A stretch of 64,000 nucleotides of DNA, taken from the NCBI GenBank assembly GCA_035515795.1, contig DATJAY010000030.1, positions 1 to 64,000 on the forward strand. The letters are read 5' to 3'. A model generated the notes under the pieces. The model did no database searches, was not told where the DNA came from, and saw only the letters and a list, made by a program, of their open reading frames with translations. This DNA comes from Candidatus Acidiferrales bacterium (GTDB lineage Bacteria; Bacteroidota; Ignavibacteria; Kryptoniales; JAKASW01). Shown piece after piece: positions 1-9,078 of this stretch (the stretch's first letter is position 1; each line of letters starts with the position of its first letter). Both the position numbers and the translations under genes were made by a program.

Positions 1-206
1 TTTGCGTACGCGTACCAGTTGCTTATGGATTGGTCGTCATCGACTCTGAAACAAACCCCGCCGATCTTCTGATCGTCCGGTACAGGATACCCGCTTGCGG
101 TGGATTGCCCATATGCACTGTCCAATGCAAAACCGCCCACCGTCAGCCCCCATACAACCGGTAAGAACGACAAAAACAAATTTTCTCTATCCATCAGACC
201 CGCCAT
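1..206 (-). CDS. Secreted protein, 5' part only (possible NodB-like polysaccharide deacetylase)
   Basis: Only the first 68 codons lie in the window; the frame stays open to base 1, so the 3' part is missing. The ATG at 206 is preceded by a good AAGGAG ribosome site about 7 bases upstream. Residues 1-34 look like a signal sequence: short charged start, hydrophobic stretch around LFLSFLPVVWGLTVGG, and a possible cleavage near AYGQS. The mature part begins with a Pro-rich segment and then reads GGVCFRVDDDQSI. A beta-strand ending in RVDDD resembles the metal-binding first motif of NodB-type polysaccharide deacetylases, but this is a tentative reading from a short piece. That a secreted protein starts here is well supported; its function is not. 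Confidence 0.65.
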   Translation of the reverse strand, partial: MAGLMDRENLFLSFLPVVWGLTVGGFALDSAYGQSTASGYPVPDDQKIGGVCFRVDDDQSISNWYAYA

Positions 207-761
207 AATTCATCTCCTTCTCGATGCGTTGCCAAAATTTCAGCAGAGTATTTGAGAAACCCTCTGACAATCAGCCAACGCCTTCATCTTCTCAGGCCAT
301 CCAAACCTTCTACAGCAAATCGTCAAATTGTACTTATGCATCACTTAGACCCGACAGAGTGTGCCGGCCAAAGCATAGATGATAGAAAGATACCATCATG
401 CCTTATTCTGCAACTAGGATGCCAAGAAAGTCCCCGAGTAGCTTCCTGGTTTCAACGAATTACGGCAGCTGCAATTACGGAAAGTTGGAACTTCGTGACA
501 TTCTACCTCAGCAGGTAGAATTAACGCAGTAAAGATTTTGATGCACTTAAAACCGTCCGTGAGATTTCACTACAACAAACCGGACATTTATTGCTTTTCC
601 GCCGTTTACTCTCAAACGCGTGCCAACGAGGGGAGGGGTTCTTATTGTTGAAGAGAGTGAGAACTAAGATGAAAGTAAACCAGAAGTGCCGGGGAATTGT
701 TTGCGAACGGTGGATATGTTGGACGTCTGCGTTCGAGAAGTGAAGCCTGCCCAATCTTCAA
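207..761. other. Intergenic stretch with one perfect inverted repeat
   Basis: No convincing protein gene is present: the open frames here lack ribosome sites and recognisable composition. The one clear structure is a 9-bp perfect inverted repeat, arms 500-508 and 513-521 with a 4-base loop (CAGC). It has no T-run on either side, so it is not a standard intrinsic terminator. The right part runs into the decayed tRNA-Leu copy. Confidence 0.5.
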
Positions 762-845
762 TGCCGAGAGCGGGAATCGAACTCGTACGAGGGGTTAAGC
801 CTCGTCCCGACTATGTCGGGATGCGTCTACCCGAACGTGTTCGGC
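762..845 (-). pseudogene. Decayed tRNA-Leu copy
   Basis: Read on the minus strand this 84-base stretch matches the intact tRNA-Leu 226 bp away in the variable arm, T-loop, 3' acceptor half and the D-loop GGTAGACGCA. The 3' flank is also shared (ATCTTCA, one mismatch just before the tRNA end). The 5' acceptor half, D-stem and anticodon arm differ. Two acceptor pairs and two T-stem pairs are lost, and U33 is replaced by C. The anticodon arm is replaced by a 7-bp perfect hairpin (805-811 with 815-821, loop TAT). The 5' end forms another 6-bp hairpin (831-836 with 839-844). It is very unlikely to act as a normal tRNA. Confidence 0.7.
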
Positions 846-987
846 ATTTGTTCATCGCTTTCAATCACTATCTCGATCTCATCCAGGATCTCGCACTCGC
901 AGATCATTTCTTCGGATCGTTGAGTTGGATGCAGAAAGCATTGCAAGTTTAGTGGCTGCAAACTGGATATTTCCCCCTGATCTTCAG

Positions 988-1074
988 TGCCGAGAGCGGG
1001 AATCGAACCCGCACGAGGGGTTAAGCCTCGCTGGATTTTGAGTCCAGTGCGTCTACCAGTTCCGCCATCTCGGC
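988..1074 (-). tRNA. tRNA-Leu (anticodon CAA)
   Basis: The minus strand folds into a complete class II tRNA. It has a 7-bp acceptor stem GCCGAGA/TCTCGGC with discriminator A, a D-loop with GGTAGAC, an anticodon stem CTGGA/TCCAG and a loop CTCAAAA giving anticodon CAA. The long variable arm CGAGGCTTAACCCCTCG and a T-arm with TTCGATT follow. The long variable arm and A73 are leucine features, and CAA reads UUG codons. CCA is not encoded. This matters here because TTG is also used as a start codon by several genes in the window. No other tRNA was seen. Confidence 0.96.
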
Positions 1075-1177
1075 GCATCCATGCGCCAAAACGTTCTGAC
1101 ACTCAGGCGCGAGTGAAAATATAACACGTGGAGGCCATTTGTAAAAGAATGTTCCGGGGACTTTCCGGCTAAAGGGC

Positions 1178-2161
1178 TTATTTTCTTCTCAGCGCCATCA
1201 TAGTAAGGTCGTCATGTATGTGAGACTGGCCTCTAAATGTCGCTAGATCTTTCAAACATGCGGAGATAATTTCTGTAATCGGTAGGGAGGATTTCTCTGC
1301 TAGGAGTTTTATGAGTCGGTCTTCGCCATATTGCTCGCTCGACCCGTTCGGGGTTTCCGAGAGCCCATCCGTGAAAAGCACAAGGCTCTCTCCGGATTCA
1401 AGCCTGGTCTTTTGTGAATCATACTGTCCACTGCAAAAAATTCCGAGCGGCAAATTCGAAGATGGAATTCTCTCCGTTTTGTGTTTATGAACAATTATTG
1501 GAGAGGGGTGGCCGGCATTACAGATTTCTATTTCACCCGAACTTTCTGCGAGCCCGCACACGAGTGTAGCAAAGTGAGTTATGAGGCTGCCTTCACAGAA
1601 AACCCTATTTGCGCGCGAAAGAATTTGAGCGAGCGGCATGCGTGTCGCAGTAAGAGTTCTGAATGTCGCATGAAGCTGCGACATCAACATCGACGCAGCC
1701 ACACCTTTGCCGCTGACATCACCGACCATGAAGAAGAAGGAATCGCGGCTGTTTTCGGGTATGACGATATCACAATAATCGCCGCTGACAGGGCCTGCCG
1801 CTTCGTAATTATATGCGCTGTCCCACCCCGGAAGGGCCAGGTCCCTTTTCGGCAGCAATGCTGCTTGTATCTCATGGGCCAGATCGAGGTCGCGCTCAAG
1901 CGTTCTTTGCTCCATTTCCGTCAGATGAGCGAGACAGTTCCTCACCAAAGGATCGGCAATTAATCGATCGATTTCAATAGTGTCTCTGCAAGTCTCACAA
2001 AAGCCGTAAGTCCCGGCGCCGATTTTTTCGAGTGCGAGATCTACCTCACGTAAGAGATGCATAAGCTGTCGTGCGTCAGGAGATTCAGCTATCGCTTCCC
2101 TCAGCTTTTCCTTACGGTCCTGCAGCTGCTGCAGGATCATGCTTTCTATCGGGCTTGCCAT
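1178..2161 (-). CDS. DksA/TraR-type zinc finger fused to SpoIIE-like PP2C phosphatase
   Basis: The 327-residue protein joins two modules. Residues 1-80 contain a helical segment and then a DksA/TraR-like finger, GTYGFCETC followed by RLIADPLVRNCLAH. Three cysteines are present (C55, C58, C76) and the fourth ligand position is H79. Residues from about 95 on form a PPM/SpoIIE-type Ser/Thr phosphatase. The acidic metal-site motifs SGDYCD, GDVSGKG, FTDGLSE and the C-terminal DDLTMM are all present, so catalysis is likely. Such phosphatases usually act on anti-sigma-factor antagonists or other partner-switching proteins; none is nearby. A GAGGAG ribosome site lies just before the ATG. The finger might sense zinc or redox state or bind RNA polymerase, but that is inference. 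Confidence 0.88.
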   Translation of the reverse strand: MASPIESMILQQLQDRKEKLREAIAESPDARQLMHLLREVDLALEKIGAGTYGFCETCRDTIEIDRLIADPLVRNCLAHLTEMEQRTLERDLDLAHEIQAALLPKRDLALPGWDSAYNYEAAGPVSGDYCDIVIPENSRDSFFFMVGDVSGKGVAASMLMSQLHATFRTLTATRMPLAQILSRANRVFCEGSLITHFATLVCGLAESSGEIEICNAGHPSPIIVHKHKTERIPSSNLPLGIFCSGQYDSQKTRLESGESLVLFTDGLSETPNGSSEQYGEDRLIKLLAEKSSLPITEIISACLKDLATFRGQSHIHDDLTMMALRRK

Positions 2162-2261
2162 TGGTATTCTCCTCTCTAACGCTTTCTCCGTTACCTGTCC
2201 GATTTATTTTTCTATTGCCTAGTACGAAACAGTGCCCCGAAAGGTACAGCAGAAAGTCGCT

Positions 2262-3677
2262 TTACTCGGATGCGAGAAGTTTTTTGATCTCTTGAACGAG
2301 ATCGTTCCGCGGAATTTCTCTCTGAACCTCTCTGCTCTTCTTCAGCCATTCTTCGCGTTTTGCTGCATCTTTGCTTGCCTCTGCACCGGCGGTCAAGTCT
2401 TTAATCGTTACCGTTCCTTTTTCGAATTCGTTCGAGCCGATGATGATTGCAAATCCTGCTCCAACCTTGTCCGCGTATTGAAGCTGCTTTCTCAGACCTT
2501 TCTCTGTCCCTAGATATAAATCCGTTTTGATCCCTGCTTCCCGAAGTTCGTTCGCTATTCTGAGATAGTCCGTAAATCTATCCTGTTCCATGATGGTTAT
2601 GACTACATCGACGAAGTTGTTGTCCGACTTATCGTCTATAGCGGTAAGAAGTCTGTCGATGCCGATCGAGAATCCTACGGCGGGTAAATCCACGTTCGTG
2701 AAACGTTTCACAAGGTTATCGTAACGTCCGCCTCCGGCTATGCTTCCAAACTGCGGCTTGTTTTTAAGGTTCACTTCGAATACGGGCCCGGTGTAATAAT
2801 CAAGCCCACGGGCTATTGTCGGATCAAGCATAACAACTTCACTCCCGATGCCGAGCACGTTCAGAAAGTCGTCAAGACTTTGTAAGTCCTCACAGCTTTC
2901 TTTGCCGAGAAGCTCAGAGATTTTCGCGAGCACTTCCTTGCGATTACCCTTTGGGAGTGCCAGATAATTTTCTATCTTCTTCACATTTAAATTGGTCAGC
3001 CCGAGTCCCGGAATAAAATCACCGGATGAATCATATCTTCCTTTCGTCAGTTCGAGCTCGACGTTTTGCATGCCAATCTTATTCAGTTTATCAAGCACGC
3101 GGAAGATATCTTTCGCTTTTTTTCCGCCGGCAGGATCCCCGACCGACGAAATGCCGCTGTATGCGATCACTGCATTCAAGACCTTCCTGCTGTTGACACC
3201 TACGATGAACCCACCGACTCCGATTTCCCGGAGAGCCATAACTACAGCCGAGATGACCTCCGCTTCCGCAAGCTGACTGGAAGTCCCGACCACATCGATG
3301 TCGAATTGTGTAAACTCGCGAAAGCGTCCGGGATCGGGTTTGTCTGCCCGCCAGACCGAGCCCACCTGATAACGCTTGAAAGGTTTCGGCAAGTCGTTGT
3401 ACTGTGCCACGATGCGGGCAAGCGGAACAGTCAGGTCGAACCGGAGGGCGGCTTCTTGTTCCTCGGGACTCTTCAATCTGAAAATTTGTTTCGTGTTCTC
3501 TTCACCGTATTCGCCCAGCAATATTTCCAAATATTCGAGTCCCGGTGTTTCGAGAGGTAAGAAACCGAAGCTCTCGTAAACCATCTTTATTATTGAGATG
3601 ATTTCGTTTTTCTTCCGGGCATATCGCGGCATTAAATCGCGGAAGCCCTTGACATTTTGTGGTTCTATTTTTTCCAT
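2262..3677 (-). CDS. hisS: Histidyl-tRNA synthetase
   Basis: Class II aminoacyl-tRNA synthetase that charges tRNA-His with histidine using ATP. The family signatures are all visible: the N-terminal GFRDLMP, motif 2 around RYQVGSVWRADKPDPGRFRE, the histidine-specific ARGLDYYTGPVFE, GGGRYDNL, and motif 3 with GFSIGIDRL. An anticodon-binding domain fills the C-terminal ~90 residues. The start at 3677 (MEKIEPQNVKGF) is chosen because HisRS proteins begin a few residues before GFRD. The frame stays open upstream to 3785 but that extension is not HisRS-like. No strong ribosome site is seen before 3677. At 471 residues it is slightly longer than the E. coli enzyme. Confidence 0.95.
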   Translation of the reverse strand: MEKIEPQNVKGFRDLMPRYARKKNEIISIIKMVYESFGFLPLETPGLEYLEILLGEYGEENTKQIFRLKSPEEQEAALRFDLTVPLARIVAQYNDLPKPFKRYQVGSVWRADKPDPGRFREFTQFDIDVVGTSSQLAEAEVISAVVMALREIGVGGFIVGVNSRKVLNAVIAYSGISSVGDPAGGKKAKDIFRVLDKLNKIGMQNVELELTKGRYDSSGDFIPGLGLTNLNVKKIENYLALPKGNRKEVLAKISELLGKESCEDLQSLDDFLNVLGIGSEVVMLDPTIARGLDYYTGPVFEVNLKNKPQFGSIAGGGRYDNLVKRFTNVDLPAVGFSIGIDRLLTAIDDKSDNNFVDVVITIMEQDRFTDYLRIANELREAGIKTDLYLGTEKGLRKQLQYADKVGAGFAIIIGSNEFEKGTVTIKDLTAGAEASKDAAKREEWLKKSREVQREIPRNDLVQEIKKLLASE

Positions 3678-3939
3678 GATATGATTTTTAATGATGGTAA
3701 AAAGGGGTTCAATGAAATAAACCCACATCGCGTTTCTACTTAATTTACAAACAAAAGGTGAAAAATCTGAGATTGTTTCCTCCATCTAATGGGTTTGGAT
3801 GGATGGTTTTCTATTTGACCTGCGGTTCAATTGGCAATGCCGATCTCGGTTCACTATCGGTGGGCCGGTGGCGAGGAAGGTCTACATTTCTTAGAAATGT
3901 TTCGTAATTTGTCATTTAAGCATGGAGGTTCATTTTCAA

Positions 3940-5394
3940 ATGAAAAATAAAATGAAAGACGTGGTTTGCCTAACAATCGTTTTTCTTTTCTCTTTTCGCC
4001 CCAATGTTTTACCCCAAGGTTTCGATCATTTTCTCAACTATGTGAATTCTCTGCCAGATTCCAATCGTGCCTCCGTGGTGGATAGCTTTCTGTTGGTGAC
4101 GAGATTGTTTCCTGTCATCGAAAATGACACGGTCGTCCACTTCATCTATTGCGGTTCGGCTGGCAAGGTTAATGTCCCTGGCGATATGAACGGCTGGCAG
4201 CCTAAAGCTTCGCCGATGACGCACGTCGGCGGAACGAACATGTGGTACCTCACTCAGTCTTATCCGCGAGATGCGAGATTGGAATACAAGTACATCATCA
4301 ACGATACGAACTGGATTCTTGATCCACTGAACCCCCATCAGGCAATCGAAGGTCTGGGCCCAAACTCCGAACTAAGAATGCCCGGGTACGTTTCGCCGCC
4401 TGAGATAGAGTACTACTCTGATATTCCGCATGGCTCTGTGGTCGACACGATGTGGCACAGTACCAACTTGTCGAATTCGAGGAAGATCGTGATTTATCTT
4501 CCACACGGATATGGGACTTCGTCAGACAGTTTTCCGGCGGTCTACTTTCAGGACGGCGCGGAGGCTATCTCTTTGGAGAAAGCTGAAAACGTGATGGACT
4601 ACCTGGCATTTCATAAAATAATACCTCCGGTAATCGCGGTGTTCGTTCCCTTCGTGAACCGTGCCCCGGAATACGCCGGAAAAGACGTCGAAGCATACAT
4701 GAAATTTTTCGTGGAGGAACTCGTCCCGTTTGTAGATTCGAATTACCGTACGGTCAGGAAACCACAGGGAAGAGCAGTGATTGGGGCATCGTTCGGCGGA
4801 AATATTTCGCTCCGGCTCGGTTCCACTTATCCGGACATCTTCGGCAACGTCGGTGCGCAATCGAGCTACGTCGATTCTGTGAATTCATTGCGCTTCAGGT
4901 CGGGAAGCAAACTCGGTCTGAAGATTTATCTGGATCTAGGTACTTACGACATTCCGTATTTGATACCGATGGTTCATGATTTCGTTCGCGTCATGGAGGC
5001 GCGCGGATATGATTACGAATTTCACGAGTATCATGAAGGGCATAGCTGGGGAAGCTGGCGTGCACACCTGGGGAATGAGCTGAAATTCTTTCACGGAATC
5101 AAGACTGGAATGATAGAAAACTATTTGGATTCAGGTCGAACATGCACATTGGAGCAGCCGGGGCCATTTAAACCGTCTGGCAAGGTCGTTTTTTCATTGA
5201 CAAAAGCACAGAAGGTCAGCGTCACACTGTTCAATGCTAATGGAAAGGAAGTGCGCTCTCTGTTTTCAGGATCACTTTCTGCCGGAGATCATGTGATCCA
5301 ATTTTCCAAAGAGGAATTGCAGAGAGGTGTATATTTTTACCGCGTTCAGACGGAGGATGGAAATTTTACGAAGAAATTGATCATAGTTAAGTGA
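3940..5394 (+). CDS. Secreted CBM48-esterase with T9SS sorting domain
   Basis: Secreted alpha/beta-hydrolase of the esterase D/enterochelin-esterase type. After a signal peptide, roughly residues 65-135 resemble a CBM48-type beta-sandwich (VNVPGDMNGWQP, then LEYKYIINDTNWILDP). The hydrolase domain follows, with the nucleophile elbow GASFGG at about residue 284 and a late histidine in HEGHSWGSW. The last ~80 residues form a T9SS type A sorting domain (VTLFNANGKEV, then GVYFYR), so the protein is probably exported to the surface or medium. An upstream in-frame ATG at 3922 overlaps the GGAGG ribosome site, so 3940 is preferred. Likely substrate: an ester on a polysaccharide (acetyl- or feruloyl-type), not determinable from sequence alone. 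Confidence 0.88.
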   Translation: MKNKMKDVVCLTIVFLFSFRPNVLPQGFDHFLNYVNSLPDSNRASVVDSFLLVTRLFPVIENDTVVHFIYCGSAGKVNVPGDMNGWQPKASPMTHVGGTNMWYLTQSYPRDARLEYKYIINDTNWILDPLNPHQAIEGLGPNSELRMPGYVSPPEIEYYSDIPHGSVVDTMWHSTNLSNSRKIVIYLPHGYGTSSDSFPAVYFQDGAEAISLEKAENVMDYLAFHKIIPPVIAVFVPFVNRAPEYAGKDVEAYMKFFVEELVPFVDSNYRTVRKPQGRAVIGASFGGNISLRLGSTYPDIFGNVGAQSSYVDSVNSLRFRSGSKLGLKIYLDLGTYDIPYLIPMVHDFVRVMEARGYDYEFHEYHEGHSWGSWRAHLGNELKFFHGIKTGMIENYLDSGRTCTLEQPGPFKPSGKVVFSLTKAQKVSVTLFNANGKEVRSLFSGSLSAGDHVIQFSKEELQRGVYFYRVQTEDGNFTKKLIIVK

Positions 5395-5412
5395 GATCTA
5401 ACTTTTGAGTTG

Positions 5413-6858
5413 TCACTGCACTCTCGTGACAATAAAAGGCCATTCGCGCCTTTTGTATGCCCTCGCAAAGTAAATTGCCAACCCTGCCACGAAAATAATT
5501 AATGCATATCGGATTTCATTTGTGAAGTTTCTCCGCGAGATGAGGAGAAACAGAAATCCCGTTATTGAAATCAATGCGGGAACCGGATAGAGCCACATCT
5601 TGAACGGGCGAGGAGCTCCGGGATTTTTCCATCGCCACGCGATGAATCCGGCCGTCTGCGAAAGGAATTGAATCAGTATTCTGATGACGACGAGTGCTGC
5701 GATCACATCTGCAAGGCGGAGAAAACAAAATAACGCAGCAACAGCTCCGAGCGTTAGAAGCGAAACGTAAGGGAAGTCGTCTTTCTCGTGTATTTTTGCG
5801 AATGCTCCGAAGAAATTTCCATCTCGTGCAGCGGCAAACGGAATCCGCGAGTAGCCGAGCAGTAGTGAAAACACAGAAGCGAACGCCGTCCACATGATCA
5901 GGAAGGTTGCAGCCATTCCCGCCCAGCTTCCGTACAGCCGCTCCATCATGGCGGAGATGAGATAACGTCCTTCTCCGGTTCCTTTCACCAGTTCGCGCCA
6001 CGGGACCACTCCGATGATACTTATGTTCATGACGATGTAGATAAATGCGACGAGGGCAATGGAGATTATGATTGTGCGGGGGATTGTCTTGGCCGGTTCC
6101 TTCACCTCATCCCCGAGGAAGCAGACGTTGTAATACCCCCAGTAATCGTAGACCGAAATGAGCATAGCCGAGCCGAGTCCGAGGAAGAATTCTTTGGAAA
6201 GAGAAAACGCTCCTTGTGGAAAGTCGAACGCGACGCGCCGGTCGAAGTGCGTGATGCCTGCAAATATGACCCACATTACCGCTGCCATCACAACTACCCA
6301 TAGTAGCCGAGACAGCTTATTTATTACCGTGATCTTTCGGTAGAGAAGAAGAACTGCGAGAAGCAGAGCAGCAATTGCGATGATGGTGAACGCACGGATG
6401 TCAAAACTCGCCGTGAGCGTCCCGGCAAATGGGATGCTGATTACTTTATCAATGGAAAAGAAAACACGGTTTAACCCCGGCAAAAAGTAAGTGGAATACT
6501 CTGCGAGTCCGATGCACCCCGAGGCAATTGAGAGCGGCGCACTGAAGACGAGCTGCCAGATAAAGATGAAAGACATCATTCTCCCGAACTTCCCGTAGAT
6601 TTCACTTAGGTATCGGTACGTTCCTCCAGAGCTCGGCATCGCAGCACCGAGTTCTGCCCATACCATCCCGTCGCACATCGCTAACAATGCGCCGAGAATC
6701 CATCCTAGCATTGCTTGTGGTCCACCCATCGCGGAAATGATGAGCGGTATAGTGATAAACGGTCCCACTCCGATCATATCGATCATGTTCAGGGAGATGG
6801 CGCCGGAAAGTGTCAGCCCTCTTAGGAGATGAGGATTTTCGATCTTTGCTTGGGACAA
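5413..6858 (-). CDS. APC-family amino acid permease
   Basis: Integral inner-membrane transporter with about 12 hydrophobic segments over 481 residues. The first helix region, GAISLNMIDMIGVGPFITIPLI, carries the Gly-rich unwound TM1 seen in the APC superfamily (LeuT fold). The segment WAELGAAMPSSGGTYRYLSEIYG is a classic amino-acid/polyamine antiporter loop. The C-terminus contains FAARDGNFFGAFAKIHEKDDFP, also typical. Probable role: proton-coupled uptake or exchange of an amino acid; the substrate cannot be read from sequence. It is convergent with the esterase gene, 18 bp apart, and stands alone as a transcription unit. Confidence 0.9.
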   Translation of the reverse strand: MSQAKIENPHLLRGLTLSGAISLNMIDMIGVGPFITIPLIISAMGGPQAMLGWILGALLAMCDGMVWAELGAAMPSSGGTYRYLSEIYGKFGRMMSFIFIWQLVFSAPLSIASGCIGLAEYSTYFLPGLNRVFFSIDKVISIPFAGTLTASFDIRAFTIIAIAALLLAVLLLYRKITVINKLSRLLWVVVMAAVMWVIFAGITHFDRRVAFDFPQGAFSLSKEFFLGLGSAMLISVYDYWGYYNVCFLGDEVKEPAKTIPRTIIISIALVAFIYIVMNISIIGVVPWRELVKGTGEGRYLISAMMERLYGSWAGMAATFLIMWTAFASVFSLLLGYSRIPFAAARDGNFFGAFAKIHEKDDFPYVSLLTLGAVAALFCFLRLADVIAALVVIRILIQFLSQTAGFIAWRWKNPGAPRPFKMWLYPVPALISITGFLFLLISRRNFTNEIRYALIIFVAGLAIYFARAYKRREWPFIVTRVQ

Positions 6859-6983
6859 GTCAATTGTGGTTCAATTGTCAAAACTCAATAGTCAAAATAC
6901 AATTCAATTATCAGAACCAAATTAAGCGGTTTAATGTCTATATCTGGGCGCCGTGCGCTTCCCGCCGATGCCTTTGACAAACA

Positions 6984-8915
6984 CTAGTTGCCATTTCTAG
7001 GCTGCGATATTAGATTGAACAACAATTTCATCCCGCCCTCGTTTAATATTTTTACCTGTCTGTAAAGTGCAAGCGAGGTATAAGTATAAGTTCCCTTCCC
7101 ATATTTTGCCTGGAGGAGAGAGGTTGACGGCACTGTTTCATCCTCGTCGCTCATCGCAAGAAGCCGTTCATATTTGCCGGAGGTTTTCGTCGTGTCTCCG
7201 TCGGGCAGATAAATATTTCTTTCCTGCACCCATCCGTTCCAATCGGAAGGGAGGATCTGGTTTGGCGAATGGAACAGTTTATTCGAGGGATCCAAAACTG
7301 TAACCGGCTGTGTCTCTTCGGTCACTCGCTCTTTCGTGATATTGATCGGATAAGGAGCAAAGGCGTGTCCGTTCCATTCGGGGGGTCTGTTGTAGAAGCA
7401 CACGACATTCCCTCCATTGTTCACGTAGTCGAGAATCCTATCGTTGTATTCAACAAGGTCATGCCGATAGAGATATGCGCGTATGTCGAGGACTATCGAC
7501 GTGAATTTGGTTAGGTTTTCTGCTGCCAGGCTGGAAGAGTCCAGGACTTGATATCTTATACCGAAGGCATCGAGAGTTTCCTGCAGAGTGTTGTCGTAAG
7601 TATTCACGAGCCCGATATTGTCCGAGGTGTCATATTTTGCTCTGACCCGTCTGAGGACGGCGACGTCCCTTTGGAACCTTAATCCGGACGACCTTCGTCT
7701 AGGATGAGGTAAGGCAGCAAAGATGAGTGAGTCGTCTGCCCTTTTGGTTTCAGGAAGTTTCAGTGTCACCTTAAGATGATATCTTTCCGAGTTAGGAAGG
7801 ACAAAACGCTTTATCATTATGTTATGCCTGCCGAAGTAGACATATAGAGTTATCGGAAGCGGGGCGTTAGTGCGATTGAAGGTCTCCAAATCATACGACC
7901 TATTCCTGCCATGAGGATTGACGCTTGACAACAGAGAATATTTCGGTGAGACGTAAAAGGAAAACGGCTTCAGATCGGAAGTAAAAATGCTCGGAACCGG
8001 GAATGTTTTTCTTTCGGATGGCAGTATCCCTGAAAATAAATCGTGTGGATCGTACGGATATTTCTTATAACTGCGTACCAGCTCATAAACCGACTTTCTA
8101 AAGACCGTCGGCAGGTTGACAAAGTCCAATTGATCCATTCCTTGCGTGCGATGTTTCTTCAATGCATCCCACGCGACTTGTTGAATGGTCTCGTTGTCAT
8201 ATTTCGTATCGACAGGAATAGTCACAAGTGAATCTTTTTTCAGTTCGGTTTCTCTCAGCACACGGAAAAATAATTTTTTCACTTGCCAAACAGTTACTCC
8301 GTGCCGGAGTTGCTCCGGATGGTACGTCGGGTCAGCTGCTTTCTCGAAGGCTTCGTACGCAGTGATGCCGACGGCTTGATGGTTCCCGTGCTGCCGGTCC
8401 GGCAATGTCGTAATTGTATCGTGATTTGTTATAATCACATCCGGCCTCAATGAGCGTATCATGTAAACGATTCTGGAAAGCACGGAATCTTTCCCGCCCC
8501 ACATGCGAAAAGTTTCCTTTGCCGTCTTTGAAAAACCGAAATCGGGGAAGTTCAAAAAATAAACCTGTGTTCCCAAGACTTTTGACGCGGCGAGAGTCTC
8601 TTCCGTACGCATTTCTGCGAGTTCTTTGTAAAGCTCGGAACCGATTACGTTTTGCCCGCCTTCACCGCGGGTGTAAAAGATGCTGTACGCCTTTACATTT
8701 TTGATGTGAGTGTAATATGCAAGAGTCGCACCATTTTCGTCGTCGGGATGAGCGGACAGGCACATGAGCACGAAGCCGGAACCTTGTTGTACGGGTTCTG
8801 ATCGGTACGTAATCCCGGTCTTGCTTGTCGCAGAAGACGAAATGACTCCGGTGACAAGCAGGAACACAAAGTAACTGACTATTCGGTCGTCTTTGAAGAA
8901 ATTCTTCGCTCTCAT
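6984..8915 (-). CDS. Secreted PIG-L family deacetylase with C-terminal GATase-like domain
   Basis: The N-terminal half is a PIG-L/LmbE-type zinc-dependent N-deacetylase. AHPDDE lies at about residues 55-60 and HGNHQAVG further on; together these supply the zinc ligands and catalytic Asp. A signal-peptide-like start (MRAKNFFKDDRIVSYFVFLLVTG) suggests export. The middle section looks like a beta-sandwich linker. The last ~200 residues, with LDIRAYLYRHD and YVNNGGNVVCFYNRP, resemble the ThuA/GATase-like fold of other large PIG-L proteins. The frame extends to an ATG at 8990, but 8915 starts right before the signal peptide and leaves a divergent promoter region toward the GH31 gene. Likely substrate: an N-acetylated sugar or glycan. 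Confidence 0.85.
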   Translation of the reverse strand: MRAKNFFKDDRIVSYFVFLLVTGVISSSATSKTGITYRSEPVQQGSGFVLMCLSAHPDDENGATLAYYTHIKNVKAYSIFYTRGEGGQNVIGSELYKELAEMRTEETLAASKVLGTQVYFLNFPDFGFSKTAKETFRMWGGKDSVLSRIVYMIRSLRPDVIITNHDTITTLPDRQHGNHQAVGITAYEAFEKAADPTYHPEQLRHGVTVWQVKKLFFRVLRETELKKDSLVTIPVDTKYDNETIQQVAWDALKKHRTQGMDQLDFVNLPTVFRKSVYELVRSYKKYPYDPHDLFSGILPSERKTFPVPSIFTSDLKPFSFYVSPKYSLLSSVNPHGRNRSYDLETFNRTNAPLPITLYVYFGRHNIMIKRFVLPNSERYHLKVTLKLPETKRADDSLIFAALPHPRRRSSGLRFQRDVAVLRRVRAKYDTSDNIGLVNTYDNTLQETLDAFGIRYQVLDSSSLAAENLTKFTSIVLDIRAYLYRHDLVEYNDRILDYVNNGGNVVCFYNRPPEWNGHAFAPYPINITKERVTEETQPVTVLDPSNKLFHSPNQILPSDWNGWVQERNIYLPDGDTTKTSGKYERLLAMSDEDETVPSTSLLQAKYGKGTYTYTSLALYRQVKILNEGGMKLLFNLISQPRNGN

Positions 8916-9078
8916 GCCGATTTCACGACTATTTCCAAATGTCCCATGAAATTTTTCTAAGTTAAGATATTGCACATGTGTTTCCAACATTTTTCTGCTT
9001 ATAAAAGTTTTGCAGGGTACTTATATTTCATCTGTTATACAACTGATACTTGGTGTGCCACAAAGACGAGTAGGAAAA

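Noticed and set aside
827-1102. Minus-strand frame covering the tRNA-Leu
   Set aside because: It reads through the tRNA in coding sense and has no ribosome site; the tRNA explains the sequence.
5410-5432. 7-bp hairpin TTGTCAC/GTGACAA between convergent genes
   Set aside because: It overlaps the end of the permease gene and has no T-run on either strand; too weak for a terminator call.
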